Counted from the first letter of the stretch, positions 1-13,055 are shown. The stretch: 64,000 nucleotides of DNA from Anisus vortex (GCA_949126835.1 OX421508.1:16638398-16702397), one strand, 5' to 3'. Made by a program: numbers and translations. The notes: generated by a model not told the origin, from the letters alone.

Positions 1-184
1 ATTAGTTACAATTTCAAAAGGCTTTGAGTGATATTTTGTTTCATATGAACCAGATCGTACAAAGAAGACAGAAGGTACGAGAATATAAATATAACCAATA
101 ATATAATAAAGGCAATAGAAACACTCGAGGCAATAAGGGTTACTAAGGGAAGTCAGTTATAATACATAGAGAATTCTACCTTAA

Positions 185-444
185 AAATACAACACAATAA
201 GCTAGCCAAATACTTAGACAGACATAGAGATACAAACAGTGTATTCCTGTTCCTCATTTAATAACAAATGCAGGTATATATTTTCTTACTTTCCGTGTGA
301 CATTGGGGCATGGAATGGGTCGTCTGAACTGATCATGAAAAATTGACAATCCATTGTCGAAATACACGACTCATATAACGATTATGCGTAGGACGCAATA
401 ATATTCTGTATGGAAGGAGCTTCTTTGACATATAAGATGCAGCA
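185..444 (+). mobile_element. 5'-truncated LINE tail (copy a)
   Basis: This is a decayed 3' end of a non-LTR retrotransposon ORF. It shares with five other copies in the window a block that reads, across frameshifts, like the end of a LINE reverse-transcriptase protein: a Phe-Phe-Pro stretch, then Trp-Asn-Gly-Leu-Pro, then a basic tail. All copies stop near an 'atataaga' motif after a shared 'ttctgtat-gaaggagc' block. Here the Trp-Asn-Gly codons are at about 311-320. No catalytic region remains, so the copy is dead. Confidence 0.6.
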
Positions 445-1569
445 AGCAGCAAGTAATAAAGAGAGGAACTGAAGACAATAGCTGGTGGTAGGGTTTAATG
501 AAATATTTCAGGGGGCAGGGATGGATGGATACTTATGAAACCATCATCCCAATCAAGTTGCACACGAGATCCACTGGCTACACTGGCTACACTACTCCAT
601 CAAGATCAAGTCCAACTTGTCAGAGCTTCTGACTCACTATTCACTATGCTGGTGTCAACGAGTGTAGCAAATGACCTGACCACAACCGCTTGTCCAGCCT
701 TTGTTTATAATATAGTCGTTTCTTTCACCTGACTGTTCAATATTGATGTTACATAAAGTTCAATTAACTGATTAAACTTTGACCTTTTGCACAGCGGAAT
801 ATCATATGTTTTCTTTCTAAATGGGCTTTCGGTTTGTTTTGTGTAGGCCCATATTTATATATATATTTGTTAATGTTAAATAAACACGATTATTACCTAC
901 ACTTTGTTGAATTTCTTTACGAATTGAGTAGAATGATGTTGTTGTTTTAAAAACAAAAGCACATAGCAATAAACCGAAACAATCATTATTGTTTGAGTTT
1001 TACAAATCAATGGCAACTTGCTGATTTAGTTATGTAATTAAACGCTTGTGAGAATAGTTTCATTCCTCGCGAATTTTTGTTAGAATGACAGACAGACATT
1101 TATGCAAAACAAAAAAGTATATATATATATGCATATATAAATAAATAGATAGATTGATAAATAGATAGATAGGTACAAAATAGATAAGTTAAGTCTAGAT
1201 TTGAAACACTTCGGGTAAGAAGATTAAAAAGAAATGTAACAATAATGCATATCACAATACCGGACAATAATCTAATTGTTGTAAAGCAGGAATGAGAATG
1301 TGTACCGGCCCAAAAATAACAAAATAACTGGATCGCAAAAAAAAAAAACAAGTTAAAAATCTAGTGAAAATATTTTGGGACATTGTTTGAACTAAAGCTG
1401 TACAGTTTAGACTTCATTAGTAACGAAAATTGCGCGTTCTGTCTTGTGTATTATCTGTAAGTCCTTCTATTTGCTATAAATGCTATAAATAAAGATGGCG
1501 AAAGAGAAGCACAAATATAACCGGATCACGGAAACAGCCAGATAATCAAAGTGAGGATACAAGGACATA
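445..1569. other. Gene-free AT-rich spacer
   Basis: I see no coding sequence supported by codon structure or homology. It contains a short TA/TAGA microsatellite around 1118-1180 and a poly-A run near 1337-1348. The short open frames have no recognisable domains. Confidence 0.6.
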
Positions 1570-1772
1570 AATGACATTTAATTCAATTTCTTTAACTTTC
1601 TTCCAGAGTGGCATCTGGGCATGAAATGGGTTATCTGAGTCAAATCAAGAAAACAGTCAACTTAACACTATGCTAAAACCTCTTCAAAATGCAAGACTAG
1701 ACTTCACCATGGACAGACACTTGTCACAACAATATTCTTTATTGAAGGAGCGTTTGCAACCTATACAAATAG
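1570..1772 (+). mobile_element. 5'-truncated LINE tail (copy b)
   Basis: Same family and orientation as the copy at 185-444. A 'gcatgaaatgggttatctga' block matches the Trp-Asn-Gly-Leu-Pro-Glu codons of the better copies, followed by 'caagactagac' and 'attgaaggagcg' blocks in the same order. It carries several frameshifts and no upstream ORF. Confidence 0.55.
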
Positions 1773-1957
1773 CTCATTTATACCGGGCAATTTTGGACAC
1801 TGATAATCTTCACACGCGTTTTGCATTTTTTTAACAACGTTGTTTTAAAATAAAGCAAGTAAGAATGTTTTCAATTTTCATTTAAAACTGTCAGTACTTT
1901 CCGTCTGTTATTATGTTAGTTCATGTTATATAAGGTGCAAAAAAAAACACTGTAAGA

Positions 1958-2064
1958 GCCTGCTGCAAATGTTGTGGTTTTTACTGTTGGTACTTTGAGC
2001 TGTTGATAGATTTTATTTGAACGCAGTCCTGTTTTCTCTGATGTGTATAGTTAAACCATGATAA
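1958..2064 (-). mobile_element. Fragment of the CR1-like LINE seen at 58-60 kb
   Basis: About 105 bp are clearly similar to 60262-60365, including 'gaacgcagtcctgttttctc' against 'aaacgcagtcctgtttgctc' and the preceding 'ttggtac-ttgag' block. The source encodes part of a LINE C-terminal region on the minus strand. This is an isolated fragment next to the 21-bp minisatellite. Confidence 0.65.
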
Positions 2065-2240
2065 GATAAATGAATGAAATGACTGATTAGCTACACTATA
2101 CAGCGATATAGATTAAATAATCTCGAAGTCTTCGTGTGAGAACATTGACTTTATTAGAAAAACGACTAATTAAAATTTTAACACCATTATGTAAAGCTTT
2201 CTGGGAGGCATTGCCTTTCACATTTGTTATTGAAAGATTA

Positions 2241-2332
2241 TTTGAATGTAACATGCAGGAGTTTGAATGTAACATGCAGGAGTTTGAATGTAACATGCAG
2301 GAGTTTGAATGTAACATGCAGGAGTTTGAATG
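2241..2332. repeat. 21-bp minisatellite, left part (about 4 units)
   Basis: Tandem units with core 'tgaatgtaacatgcaggag'. This is the same array as 3544-5094. The two parts are separated by a solo LTR whose 5-bp target duplication (GAATG) is at 2328-2332 and 3544-3548. Confidence 0.9.
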
Positions 2333-3543
2333 CGTCATGATGTGGACACTGAGAGGAGGGTGCGGGGTTGTAGGTGAGTGGGGGGTAGTGGTGGCTGGTT
2401 ACAGTTCAGGTGTTTATTTACGTTTCAATTATCCAATAGTGAAATATATATGGATTGGCACAGGAACAGCTAAACTTAGAGTATGGTAATGTCAGGTATC
2501 CTAACAATAAGGAACGCAACTACACTTAGTAAATTCTATTACCGGCTAAACATCTATATCTAGATATGCGGGGCGATATAATACTTGAAACGAAATGTAC
2601 AATCAGAGGGTCAAAATTAGACTAGTTTATCCGCCGAAGCCAGGGCATGAAGTGAAGCTAAGTTAGTTAAGCGGGCTTTTCGTGAACATTAGTCACGTGA
2701 CCGCCTCTTAATTTGGTTGGATGGCCCTTAATTACATTTAATTACATATGGTTCTCATTGGTCAGTTCGAACATATATTTGCATATAGAAAAGACTTATT
2801 GGAGGGAAAATGGTGTGGGGGTTGGTGAACAATTATACCGCCAAAACTGCGGGTGGGGGTTTAGATAAAAGGCAATTGATACAGACGTCATGCTGAGTGG
2901 AGGGGAACATAGAAGAGGGGAAACCGATTTATCTCCCTTGTAAAAGTTTTAACATGGTTATCTCAAGTTGTGCTGCTTCGGACTCGGCCCGAGAAGTGTT
3001 ATATAGGTGCGAACTAGTTTTCCCCGGTCGATTCTCATCGAGCGAGCGGTTCAAAGGCTTAGCCACGGGCCGCTGCTGAGTAGGTAAAGGGGAGGTAACG
3101 AGAAGGGGTGGCAGGGGAGGGTAGAGGTGGGTAGGGTGTGTACAAGGGGTTTTATAGGTATGTTGAGTTAGCAAAATGGATGAATATTTACTATGCAAGC
3201 ACATTAAAATACAACATGAATTAATAGATGAAAACATAACATGAATATATACATTAAGGAATTCACACACGTACATTCATTCATTCAAGGTGTAGTACCA
3301 AATTGGTCGTATTAATTAGTAAACTCTGAATTGGGAATTAAAAGAGTGTAGTGAAGGTTAAAGGAGAGGTGAGGAAGAGTGGCGGGGGGGGGGGTGCAAT
3401 TGCGTAAGAGAGGGAGAAGATAATGACGTCAGACTACTCTCTCCTATCTAACCTAAACATTACGCTAATCTATGGTTCTACTTCCTACGCTACTATCTAT
3501 CTTCGTGTGATAAAAAGTCAAAGTTACGTGCAGAACTGTGACA
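2333..3543 (-). mobile_element. Solo LTR, copy A (minus orientation)
   Basis: Read on the minus strand it begins TGTCACAG (at 3543) and ends CATGACG (at 2333), close to the TGTCA...TGACA ends typical of LTRs. It is flanked by GAATG on both sides (2328-2332 and 3544-3548), a 5-bp target duplication. A second copy lies inverted at 20711-23518 and aligns along its length, interrupted only by an insertion. No internal gag/pol region is present, hence solo LTR. Ty3/gypsy or BEL is likely from the 5-bp duplication, but the superfamily is inference. Confidence 0.8.
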
Positions 3544-5094
3544 GAATGTAACATGCAGGAGGTTGAATGTAACATGCAGGAGTTTGATTTTAACATGCAG
3601 GAGTTTGAATGTAACATGCAGGAGTTTGAATGTAACATGCAGGAGTTTGAATGTAACATGCAGAAGTTTGAATGTAACATGCAGGAGTTTGAATGTAACA
3701 TGCAGGAGTTTGAATGTAACATGGAGGAGTTTGAATGTAACATGCAGGAGTTTAAATGTAACATGCAGGAGTTTGAATGTAACATGCAGGAGTTTGAATG
3801 TAACATGCAGGAGTTTGAATGTAACATGCAGGAGTTTGAATGTAACATGCAGGAGTTTGAATGTAACATGCAGGAGTTTGAATGTAACATGCAGGAGTTT
3901 GAATGTAACATGCAGGAGTTTGAATGTAACATGCAGGAGTTTAAATGTAACATGCAGGAGTTTGAATGTAACATGCAGTAGTTTGAATGTAACATGCAGG
4001 AGTTTGAATGTAACATGCAGTAGTTTGAATGTAACATGCAGGAGTTTGAATGTAACATGCAGGAGTTTGAATGTAACATGCATGAGTTTGAATGTAACAT
4101 GCATGAGTTTGAATGTAACATGCAGGAGTTTAAATGTAACATGCAGGAGTTTGAATGTAACATGCAGGAGTTTGAATGTAACATGCAGGAGTTTGAATGT
4201 AACATGCAGTAGTTTGAATGTAACATGCAGGAGTTTGAATGTAACATGCATGAGTTTGAATGTAACATGCAGGAGTTTGAATGTAACATGCAGGAGTTTG
4301 AATGTAACATGCAGGAGTTTGAATGTAACATGCAGGAGTTTGAATGTAACATGCAGGAGTTTGAATGTAACATGCAGGAGTTTGAATGTAACATGCAGGA
4401 GTTTAAATGTAACATGCAGGAGTTTGAATGTAACATGCAGGAGTTTGAATGTAACATGCAGGAGTTTGAATGTAACATGCAGTAGTTTGAATGTAACATG
4501 CAGGAATTTGAATGTAACATGCAGGAGTTTTAATGTAACATGCAGGAGTTTGAATGTAACATGCATGAGTTTGAATGTAACATGCATGAGTTTGAATGTA
4601 ACATGCAGGAATTTAAATGTAACATGCAGGAGTTTGAATGTAACATGCAGGAGTTTGAATGTAACATGCAGGAGTTTGAATGTAACATGCAGTAGTTTGA
4701 ATGTAACATGCATGAGTTTGAATGTAACATGCAGGAGTTTGAATGTAACATGCAGGAGTTTGAATGTAACATGCAGGAGTTTGAATGTAACATGCAGTAG
4801 TTTGAATGTAACATGCAGGAGTTTGAATGTAACATGCAGGAGTTTGAATGTAACATGCAGGAGTTTGAATGTAACATGCAGGAGTTTGAATGTAACATGC
4901 AGTAGTTTGAAAGTAACATGCAGGAGTTTGAATGTAACATGCAGGAGTTTGAATGTAACATGCAGGAGTTTGAATGTAACATGCAGGAGTTTGAATCTAA
5001 CATGCAGGAGTTTGAATGTAACATGCAGGAGTTTGAATGTAACATGCAGGAGTTTGAATGTAACATGTAGGTGTTTGAATGTAACATGCAGGAG
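3544..5094. repeat. 21-bp minisatellite, main part (about 74 units)
   Basis: Near-perfect 21-bp units with core 'tgaatgtaacatgcaggag'. Scattered variants (cagtag, catgag, taaatg) recur in patterns, as in higher-order copying. Because 21 is a multiple of three, several frames on both strands stay open for hundreds of codons. These are arithmetic artefacts and not genes. Confidence 0.95.
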
Positions 5095-7796
5095 TGTCTT
5101 TGGTTGGTGGCAACTCATCAGGAACGTCCATTAAAAAAGACGATGCCGTCTCGCAAACCATTTTGTCTTTCAAACTTTGGTCTGTCAAATATTTTCGTCA
5201 TTCCGACTTTTAATGGTGTCAAACCTTTTCGTTATCCAAATTTTGGGTCTGTCAAAACTTTTCGGAATCCAGACTTTTGGTCAATCAAACCTTTTTGGTC
5301 AGTCAACCTTTGGGTCAGTTAGCCTATTGGTTACGCGGTCTTTTATGTAATACAAGTTTTCATTGTTCAATCTCTAGATCAGTCGTGCTATTTTTATCAT
5401 TGCTGAGTTCAAAGCAAACAGACAATTCCATCAAGATATTTACGTGCCTTGCTGGAACTGCATGAATGATTAATAGAACAGTATAAAAATACTCTTACCC
5501 GGCGTGTTGCGTTTGACTCCATTCAGTGAGTTGATTCTTATTATAGTTCACCTCCTGAATGTTTTAACAGTATGGATCAGCAGACGCCATTTTATTTTGA
5601 TTGCATGCATCTTTTTTCTTCACTTTTTTTTTGTTTGTTTCCGAATCGATAATTGAAAATTGATTATAAGAGTTTGTTTTTTTCTCCCAAAGACGTATTG
5701 GATACTTTTATGTTAGAAAAGTACGAACGGGTCAATAGGTCGTAAAATTCAGTTGAAAAACAGGACGATAAAGTCCTTCTCGGGAACTAAGATGTGGTTG
5801 GACAACGGGGAAACTGAGACCCGAGTCACAAGAGCCTCACTGCCACAATCTTTTAACTGTTGTTTGTCACGCCATACCAGGTGGGATTTACTGCTCAGAT
5901 TCATTAAACTAATTGAAACTATTGATTCAACCATATTAGATACTAAGAGGAACAAAAGAGTTGATCGGTTTTTGGAATGAGAAGATTGGGGAAGGGGGGG
6001 GGGGGGTAGGGGGGCTACACCTGGTCTTTTGTGTTCGCAGGGAGATGGGAGGAGTTGGGGGGTATTGTCACGGAAGTCATTGTGTGAATTTGTGTGGAAT
6101 CTCGTAGGAGAGTAGGCGATCGAGTCAATGAGCCTGAACTAGTACAAGGCAGAAGGGGTCGGGGTGTGTGTGATTGGGGGGGGGGGGTCATCGATGTCAA
6201 CAAGAAATTCATTAAAATGAATGGGCGAGAAATGTCAATTGTTTTTTCGTTTAACTCCCATTTAAGTGTGTGGGTTCCCCAAAGCCATATTTTACTATAT
6301 AAGGTTCTTTACTTGTTGTAGTAGGCCTATAGAGCTACCCAAGATAAAGGGGACTAGGGAAAATCGGCTAGGGCAATGAGTGGAAGGGGAGAAAATAATT
6401 GCCATCTGTCTTTGCTCCGCTCATGTATAATGACAACCGTTTAACGTAAAATTTCTTTACATCAGAAAACAAATTGCCCCGGGCGCCTCTACAGAACGGA
6501 AAGCAAGATTTCAATTAAATAGTAAAACCTTTTTCAATAGGGTTGATCCGGTGAAACGTCACGAATCGCATGAGGTCATCGTCTATTTTTAGATTCGGAC
6601 AAACATTACAGAATTATCATGGCGACCAGTACTAAATATATAGAGACATGCATATATAGCTCTCTATGAAAACGATGTACCCCGGTGCAACATTGTTGTT
6701 TTAAAAAACTTTTCAATCGCATTTTGCAACTTGAAAGATGACTTAAATGCAGAGACATAAATTTGTCAACAATTGTTTTTTAAAAGGTAAGAGAAAGGTG
6801 GGGAGAAAATGTAAGGAACTCCGTTAGGGTCATATTACTACGAATACAAATTTGCTATTTTGTATTATAATTTGTAGTTGCATATACAAGAAAATAATGC
6901 GGGTATCTTTAGCAAAGCAAATAGTCTAGAATGTAATTAGCAAAACATACGAAAACAGATTAATAGCAGATATTTTCACGGTTATAGATTTGAAAGAACA
7001 AAAAACAAACTCAAAACTGCACCACTCAGATGCATACATTGGGTAAACCGGTAGAAGGATTTGTTAGTATGACGTCAAACTGAATAAATTAATTCTATAG
7101 GAAAATAAATATTTTCTTTCGCCTGTTAAATTGAAAATGTCTAAAGAAAAAGAAATTACGAAAATAAAGAAACTAAAATGAAAACAATATGGCGGATTAA
7201 ACAGATAGTGACGTAACAATTTTCCCCTCTCCGGTCGGCAATAAAGATTAAGGTCTACAGGAGAAATCCATTTCGATAATTTTTTTATCACAGCTTCAAA
7301 GATTTCACGACGACTCTAAAAAATTGTTATGAAGATTTAAGTAGAAATAAATGGCGAGATGAAGTTAGGTCCCCAAAAGGCCTGTGTATGGTAATAGTTT
7401 AGCATCTACATAAATACATTTGTTTGTATAGGTTTTCATTTCTTGCTAAACATGTTGAAGCTTTATATTATACAAGCTACATTGTACGGCGTTGCCCGGG
7501 TGAAAAAAAACAGGACTGTATTACTGTATTAGGTGCAGATAAAAATGGTATAAACTACAATGAAAAGAAAGCTATAAATCTAATATTTAAAAGAAAGCTA
7601 TAAATTAGTATAAATCTAATATTTAAATGATTATTTTTTACTGAAGACTTTTAGGAAAGTAATTTAAAACAAATATATTAATCGGGTAAAAAAATAGGCA
7701 AGTATTTTTATTTAACACAAATCTAATTCGCTCGTACTACAATGTCTTTTGTTTTTAAAAGTTTGAATAAAAAATTGTAGAAAAAAAAAAGATGAA
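5095..7796. other. Gene-free AT-rich region with G-runs
   Basis: No supported gene. 5165-5320 holds a few very degenerate repeats of a 'tttggtc-gtcaaac-ttttcg' type. Runs of 10-12 G occur near 5995-6006 and 6176-6187. A motif 'acggcgttgcccgggt' near 7488-7503 resembles, in reverse complement, the GC-rich hairpin often found at Helitron 3' ends, but the rest of such an element is not visible. Confidence 0.5.
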
Positions 7797-7869
7797 GTCT
7801 AACTGGAGAATCGAACCCAGGTCACCCGCATAGAAGTCCGCTACGTTAACCACTGAGCTAGCGGAGACG
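7797..7869 (-). pseudogene. tRNA-like relic with intact A and B boxes
   Basis: On the minus strand the sequence carries an A box (TAGCTCAGTGG) and a B box (GGTTCGATTCT) at tRNA spacing. It is followed within 15 bases by a T10 run (forward A-run at 7780-7790), a possible Pol III stop. The T arm pairs, but the anticodon stem and most of the acceptor stem do not, so it is not a working tRNA. It could be a tRNA pseudogene or the head of a SINE whose body is lost. Confidence 0.6.
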
Positions 7870-8644
7870 AATGTCCAATGTGAACAATTATTAGACAGTA
7901 TATAGGCCTAGGCCTAAACAGGTTAGTGACACAAACTCACGTGATTTCAAATTGACCAATGTGAATCCGTATGGGGACTGTTACGTATGTCGGTCATAGA
8001 GGAATGACGTACTAGGGCATTGACCTCTTAACAAGTGCGTATTAGAGTCCAAGGTTTGACCTTTATGCTCTGAGGGCAGTTTAAATAAAATAATTCGTTC
8101 AACCCCGTGGAACTTGAAGGATATACTCTGGATCGCAGTATCCTATAGAGCAGTGAAATTGAAATGCGTATTAGGACCCTGTAGAATCTTCGATAATAGT
8201 TTTCTTTGTAAAGTCCCTACCTCTTTAGAGTTAGTTCAGTTCGAAAGTTTGTAGAGAGAAGTCGCTATATTGATACTTGTATATTTTATGAAATTTTATG
8301 AAACTCTTATGTTGCCATCAGTTGATGCATTTACTTATAGTTTATCTTGAGTCTACAATTAAAATAAAATTGTTTATTCAACAACTGGAGTTGTTTGATC
8401 TATCATTGTTGAGAAAGGTGTTGAAGATAATTATCCCGAATATAACTACATTACTGCATAGACCTGCCAGTCAAGGAACCCCTAGCTTGGACTACAGATT
8501 AGCAGAATCTAGAGACTTCTAATAAAGATACAACTATTTCATTGAATCCGATTTAACGAGTCGTAATAATAGTCATCATAGAGATAGTCCATAACAGGAC
8601 ATATAGTCTCATTTTATAAATATAGATAGATGACGTACAGACAT
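7870..8644. other. Gene-free spacer
   Basis: No coding sequence, repeat array or transposon end that I can support. The only open frame (8298-8522) has no recognisable domain. Confidence 0.5.
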
Positions 8645-8938
8645 ACGGTTAGATGGATGAATGGATAGATGGTTAGATGGATGCATGGATATATGGTTAG
8701 ATGGATGCATGGATTGATGGTTAGATGGATGCATGGATAGATGGTTAGATGGATGCATGGATAGATGGTTAGATGGATGCATGGATAGATGGTTAGATGG
8801 ATGCATGTAATGATGGTTAGATGGATGCATAGATAGATGGTTAGATGGATGAATGGATAGATGGTTAGATGGATGAATGGATAGATGGTTAGATGGATGC
8901 ATGGATTGATGATTGGATGGGTGCATGGATAGATGATT
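8645..8938. repeat. 24-bp minisatellite (about 12 units)
   Basis: Units of 24 bp built from GGAT/TAGA-like tetranucleotides, core 'atggttagatggatgcatgg'. It looks like expansion of a GGAT-type microsatellite. Both strands stay open because 24 is a multiple of three. Confidence 0.9.
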
Positions 8939-9559
8939 GGCTTTATGGATGGATGACTGGTTGGATAAATAGATATATTAATGGACTGATGGAAAATGAC
9001 TTGATGAATACATGGAGCGAGATAAAGAGATATAGACAGATACACCTACCGCTGTCAGCAAGCTGTCCTTTAAATGAATACCATCGTCTTGACCTGAAAA
9101 GAAAAAAAATATCATTGTACACAAGTCCATGTCAATGCATTGCAGGGCTTTTTAAAGATGTGTCAGTACATAGAGCAGGTTGGCGGGAGGGGGAAATGGG
9201 TGGAGATATAGTCCTATCTGGCGCATTAGTACTTTGTGTAGTGTTTATTCCTTTTGGTTGGCACTTTACATGGCTGCTGACTGCTGATATAGACTTTGCC
9301 AATTTCGCCTATTTTTATTTTATCAGTAAATGAACGTTAGTGCTGTTACTGTTTTGTTTTGTATAGTCAAAGTTGAATGCATTCTGAACCTTGGCTATTT
9401 CTCAATAATATCTCGACCTCCCGTGTCGCTGTACCACAGTTTCTCTCAACTGTGCTGGTGAGTACACAATGTGTGTGTGTGTGTCTGTGTGGTGGCGGGA
9501 GGCGGGTAGAGGGAGGAGGGTCTTTAAATAACAAAAATGTCGACCACTATTCCCCCTTA
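8939..9559. other. Spacer before the 16-bp array
   Basis: An open frame at 8893-9333 starts inside the preceding array and has no recognisable domain. A short TG microsatellite lies at about 9470-9490. I cannot support a gene here. Confidence 0.45.
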
Positions 9560-10989
9560 GTGTGTGAGTGTGTATGTGTGTGAGTATGTATGTGTGTGAG
9601 TGTGTATGTGTGTGAGTGTGTATGTGTGTGAGTGTGTATGTGTGTGAGTGTGTATGTGTGTGAGTGTGTATGTGTAAGTGTGTATGTGTGTGAGTGTGTA
9701 TGTGTGTGAGTGTGTATGTGTGTGAGTGTGTATGTGTGTGAGTGTGTCTGTGTGTGAGTGTGTATGTGTGTGAGTGTGTATGTGTGTGAGTGTGTATGTG
9801 TGTGAGTGTCTATGTGTGTGAGTGTGTATGTGTGTGAGTGTGTATGTGTGTGAGTGTGTATGTGTGTGTGTATGTGAGTGAGTGTGTATGTGTGTGAGTG
9901 TGAATGTGTGTGAGTGTGTATGTGTGTGAGTGTGTATGTGTGTGAGTGTGTATGTGTGTGAGTGTGTATGTGTGTGAGTGTGTATGTGTGTGAGTGTGTA
10001 TGTGTGAGTGTGTATGTGTGAGTGTGTATGTGTGAGTGTGTATGTGTGTGAGTGTGTATGTGTGTGAGTGTGTATGTGTGTGAGTGTGTATGTGTGTGAG
10101 TGTGTATGTGTGTGTGTATGTGTGTGAGTGTTTATGTGTGAGTGTGTATGTGTGTGAGTGTGTATGTGTGTGAGTGTGTATGTGTGTGAGTGTGTATGTG
10201 TGTGAGTGTGTACGTGTGCGAGTGTGTATGTGTGTGAGTGTGTAAGTGTGTATGTGTGAGTGTGTATGTGTGTGAGTGTGTATGTGTGTGAGTGTGTATT
10301 TGCGTGAGTGTGTATGTGTGTAAGTGTGTATGTGTGTGAGTGTGTATGTGTGTGAGTGTGTATGTGTGTGAGTGTGTATGTGTGTGAGTGTGTATGTGTG
10401 TGAGTGTGTATGTGTGTGAGTGTGTATGAGTGTGAGTGTGTATGTGTGTGAGTGTGTATGTGTGTGAGTGTGTATGTGTGTGAGTGTGTATGTGTGTGAG
10501 TGTGTATGTGTGTGAGTGTGTATGTGTGTGAGTGTGTATGTGTGCGAGTGTGTATGTGTGTGAGTGTGTATGTGTGTGAGTGTGTATGTGTGTGAGTGTG
10601 TATGTGTGTGAGTGTGTATGTGTGTGAGTGTGTATGTGTGTGAGTGTGTAAGTGTGTATGTGTGAGTGTGTATGTGTGTGAGTGTGTATGTGTGTGATTG
10701 TGTATATGTGTGATTGTGTATGTGTGTAATTTGTATGTGTGTGAGTGTGTATGTGTGTGAGTGTGTATGTGTGTGAGTGTGTATGTGTGTGAGTGTGTAT
10801 GTGTGCGAGTGTGTATGTGTGTGAGTGTGTATGTGTGTGAGTGTGTATGTGTGTGAGTGTGTATGTGTGTGAGTGTTTATGTGTGTGAGTGTGTATGCAT
10901 GTGAGTGTGTATGTTATTGAGTGTGTATGTGTGTGAGTGTGTATGTGTGTGAGTGTGTATGTGTGCGAGTGTGTATGTTTGTGAGTGTG
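9560..10989. repeat. 16-bp minisatellite (about 89 units)
   Basis: Tandem TGTGTGAGTGTGTATG units with occasional shortened or variant units (for example 10228-10262 and 10640-10670). Alternating purine-pyrimidine runs make it a candidate for unusual helix forms. The same unit reappears as a short patch at 13109-13171. Confidence 0.95.
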
Positions 10990-11190
10990 CTATTAGACGA
11001 ATAGCTACTAAAGACTTTTGGTTACAATTGCAAAAACTTTTTTTTCAGTATGAGAATGTCCTACCCCCACCCCTCCCCTTTCCTCCTGCGGAACAACACT
11101 ATTTGCTTCTTCAGCCTTAGACTTGACGGCACAAAAAAAATCTCAGGTACAAGTCACCAAACAATCAGGAAGTTCAGTGTACGGTGTATG

Positions 11191-11802
11191 GCAACAGCTT
11201 CTTGTATCAACGGCAACAGCTTCTTGTATCAACAGCAACAGCTTCTTGTATCAACGGCAACAGCTTCTTGTTTCAACGGCAACAGCCTCTTGTATCAACG
11301 GCAACAGCTTCTTGTATCAACGGCAACAGCTTCTTGTATCAAAGGCAACAGCTTCTTGTATCAACGGCAACAGCTTCTTGTATCAACGGCAACAGCTTCT
11401 TGTTTCAACGGCAACAGCTTCTTGTATCAACGGCAACAGCTTCTTGTATCAAAGGCAACAGCTTCTTGTATCAACGGCAACAGCTTCTTGTATCAACGGC
11501 AACAGCTTCTTGTTTCAACGGCAACAGCTTCTTGTATCAACGGCAACAGCTTCTTGTATCAACGGCAACAGCTTCTTGTATCAACGGCAACAGCTTCTTG
11601 TATCAACGGCAACAGCGTCTTGTATCAACGGCAACAGCTTCTTGTATCAACGGCAACAGTTTCTTGTATCAACGGCAACAGCTTCTTGTTTCAACGGCAA
11701 CAGCTTCTTGTATCAACGGCAACAGCTTCTTGTATCAACGGCAACAGCTTCTTGTATCAACGGCAACAGCTTCTTGTATCAACGGCAACAGCTTCTTGTA
11801 TC
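11191..11802. repeat. 22-bp minisatellite (about 28 units)
   Basis: Core 'ggcaacagcttcttgtatca'. Since 22 leaves remainder 1 on division by three, all three forward frames encode the same 22-residue super-repeat in rotated phase. This explains overlapping open frames of 213-319 codons, so I do not treat them as genes. Confidence 0.95.
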
Positions 11803-12338
11803 CATTGCACTCAAAGAATTCTTGAGCTGACTCTCAGAGAAACGAAAACTACAACAGAGAATGGGTTAAAATGGCGTCACGCGAACACCTCACGTGATTT
11901 CATGTTGATGATTGTTTGGCATAAGGGAATTTTTCTCTACCCACCTCCACTCCCTTCACTCTTTTCAGTCCCCCTACTCAACACTTTCCTCCGCAAGTCA
12001 TTCATTTGAATTGACAGCATAATTAACTTGTCGCCTGACGCTAGTTTACTTAGCCTGGCCTTTTTTTTAATGAGCACTTTGACCTCTTGGACAAACCAAC
12101 AAGAACCTAGTTTCCATGTCGAGGCAACAGGTCAAGCACTTGGCCAATGGCCAATTTCCAACAGCTTGAATTCTATTACATCCGATTTTAACACACACTT
12201 TGGTTTTTTGTTCACGAAACACCAAAATATCATTGGGACCTCAACAATTTGAAGACTTTGACGATGTAGAAAAAAATGTTCATGAATTTATTTTTTAAAT
12301 CTGAATATGAGACGATATAATGGTTTTCACGGAAGAGA
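11803..12338. other. Spacer between two minisatellites
   Basis: No gene or transposon end recognised. The open frames here are short and without domains. Confidence 0.5.
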
Positions 12339-13055
12339 TGTTTCAATGTGTGCTTTAGTTAAAGATAAAATCACATATGTATGTTTCAATGTGTGCTTTA
12401 GTTAAAGATAAAATCACATATGTATGTTTCAATGTGTGCTTTAGTTAAAGATAAAATCACATATGTATGTTTCAATGTGTGCTTTAGTTAAAGATAAAAT
12501 CACATATGTATGTTTCAATGTGTGCTTTAGTTAAAGATAAAATCACATATGTATGTTTCAATGTGTGCTTTAGTTAAAGATAAAATCACATATGTATGTT
12601 TCAATGTGTGCTTTAGTTAAAGATAAAATCACATATGTATGTTTCAATGTGTGCTTTAGTTAAATATAAAATCACATATGTATGCCATGTTTCAATGTGT
12701 GCTTTAGTTAAAGATAAAATCACATATTTATGTTTCAATGTGTGCTTTAGTTAAAGATAAAATCACAGATGTATGTTTCAATGTGTGCTTTAGTTAAAGA
12801 TAAAATCACATATGTATGTTTCAATGTGTGCTTTAGTTAAAGATAAAATCACATATGTATGTTTCAATGTGTGCTTTAGTTAAAGATAAAATCACATATG
12901 TATGTTTCAATGTGTGCTTTAGTTAAAGATAAAATCACATATGTATGTTTCAATGTGTGCTTTAGTTAAAGATAAAATCACATATGTATGTTTCAATGTG
13001 TGCTTTAGTTAAAGATAAAATCACATATGTATGTTTCAATGTGTGCTTTAGTTAA
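12339..13055. repeat. 43-bp minisatellite (about 17 units), interrupted by a transposon
   Basis: Units contain 'tttcaatgtgtgctttag' followed by 'ttaaagataaaatcacat'. The last unit stops inside its own TTAA at 13052-13055. The missing continuation 'ttaaagataaaatcacat' is found at 15973-15990, on the far side of an inserted element, so the array was cut by that insertion. Confidence 0.95.

Noticed and set aside
3465..5134. Open frames of 350-540 codons on both strands
   Set aside because: They are translations of the 21-bp minisatellite; unit length divisible by three keeps frames open. No non-repetitive coding part or domain.
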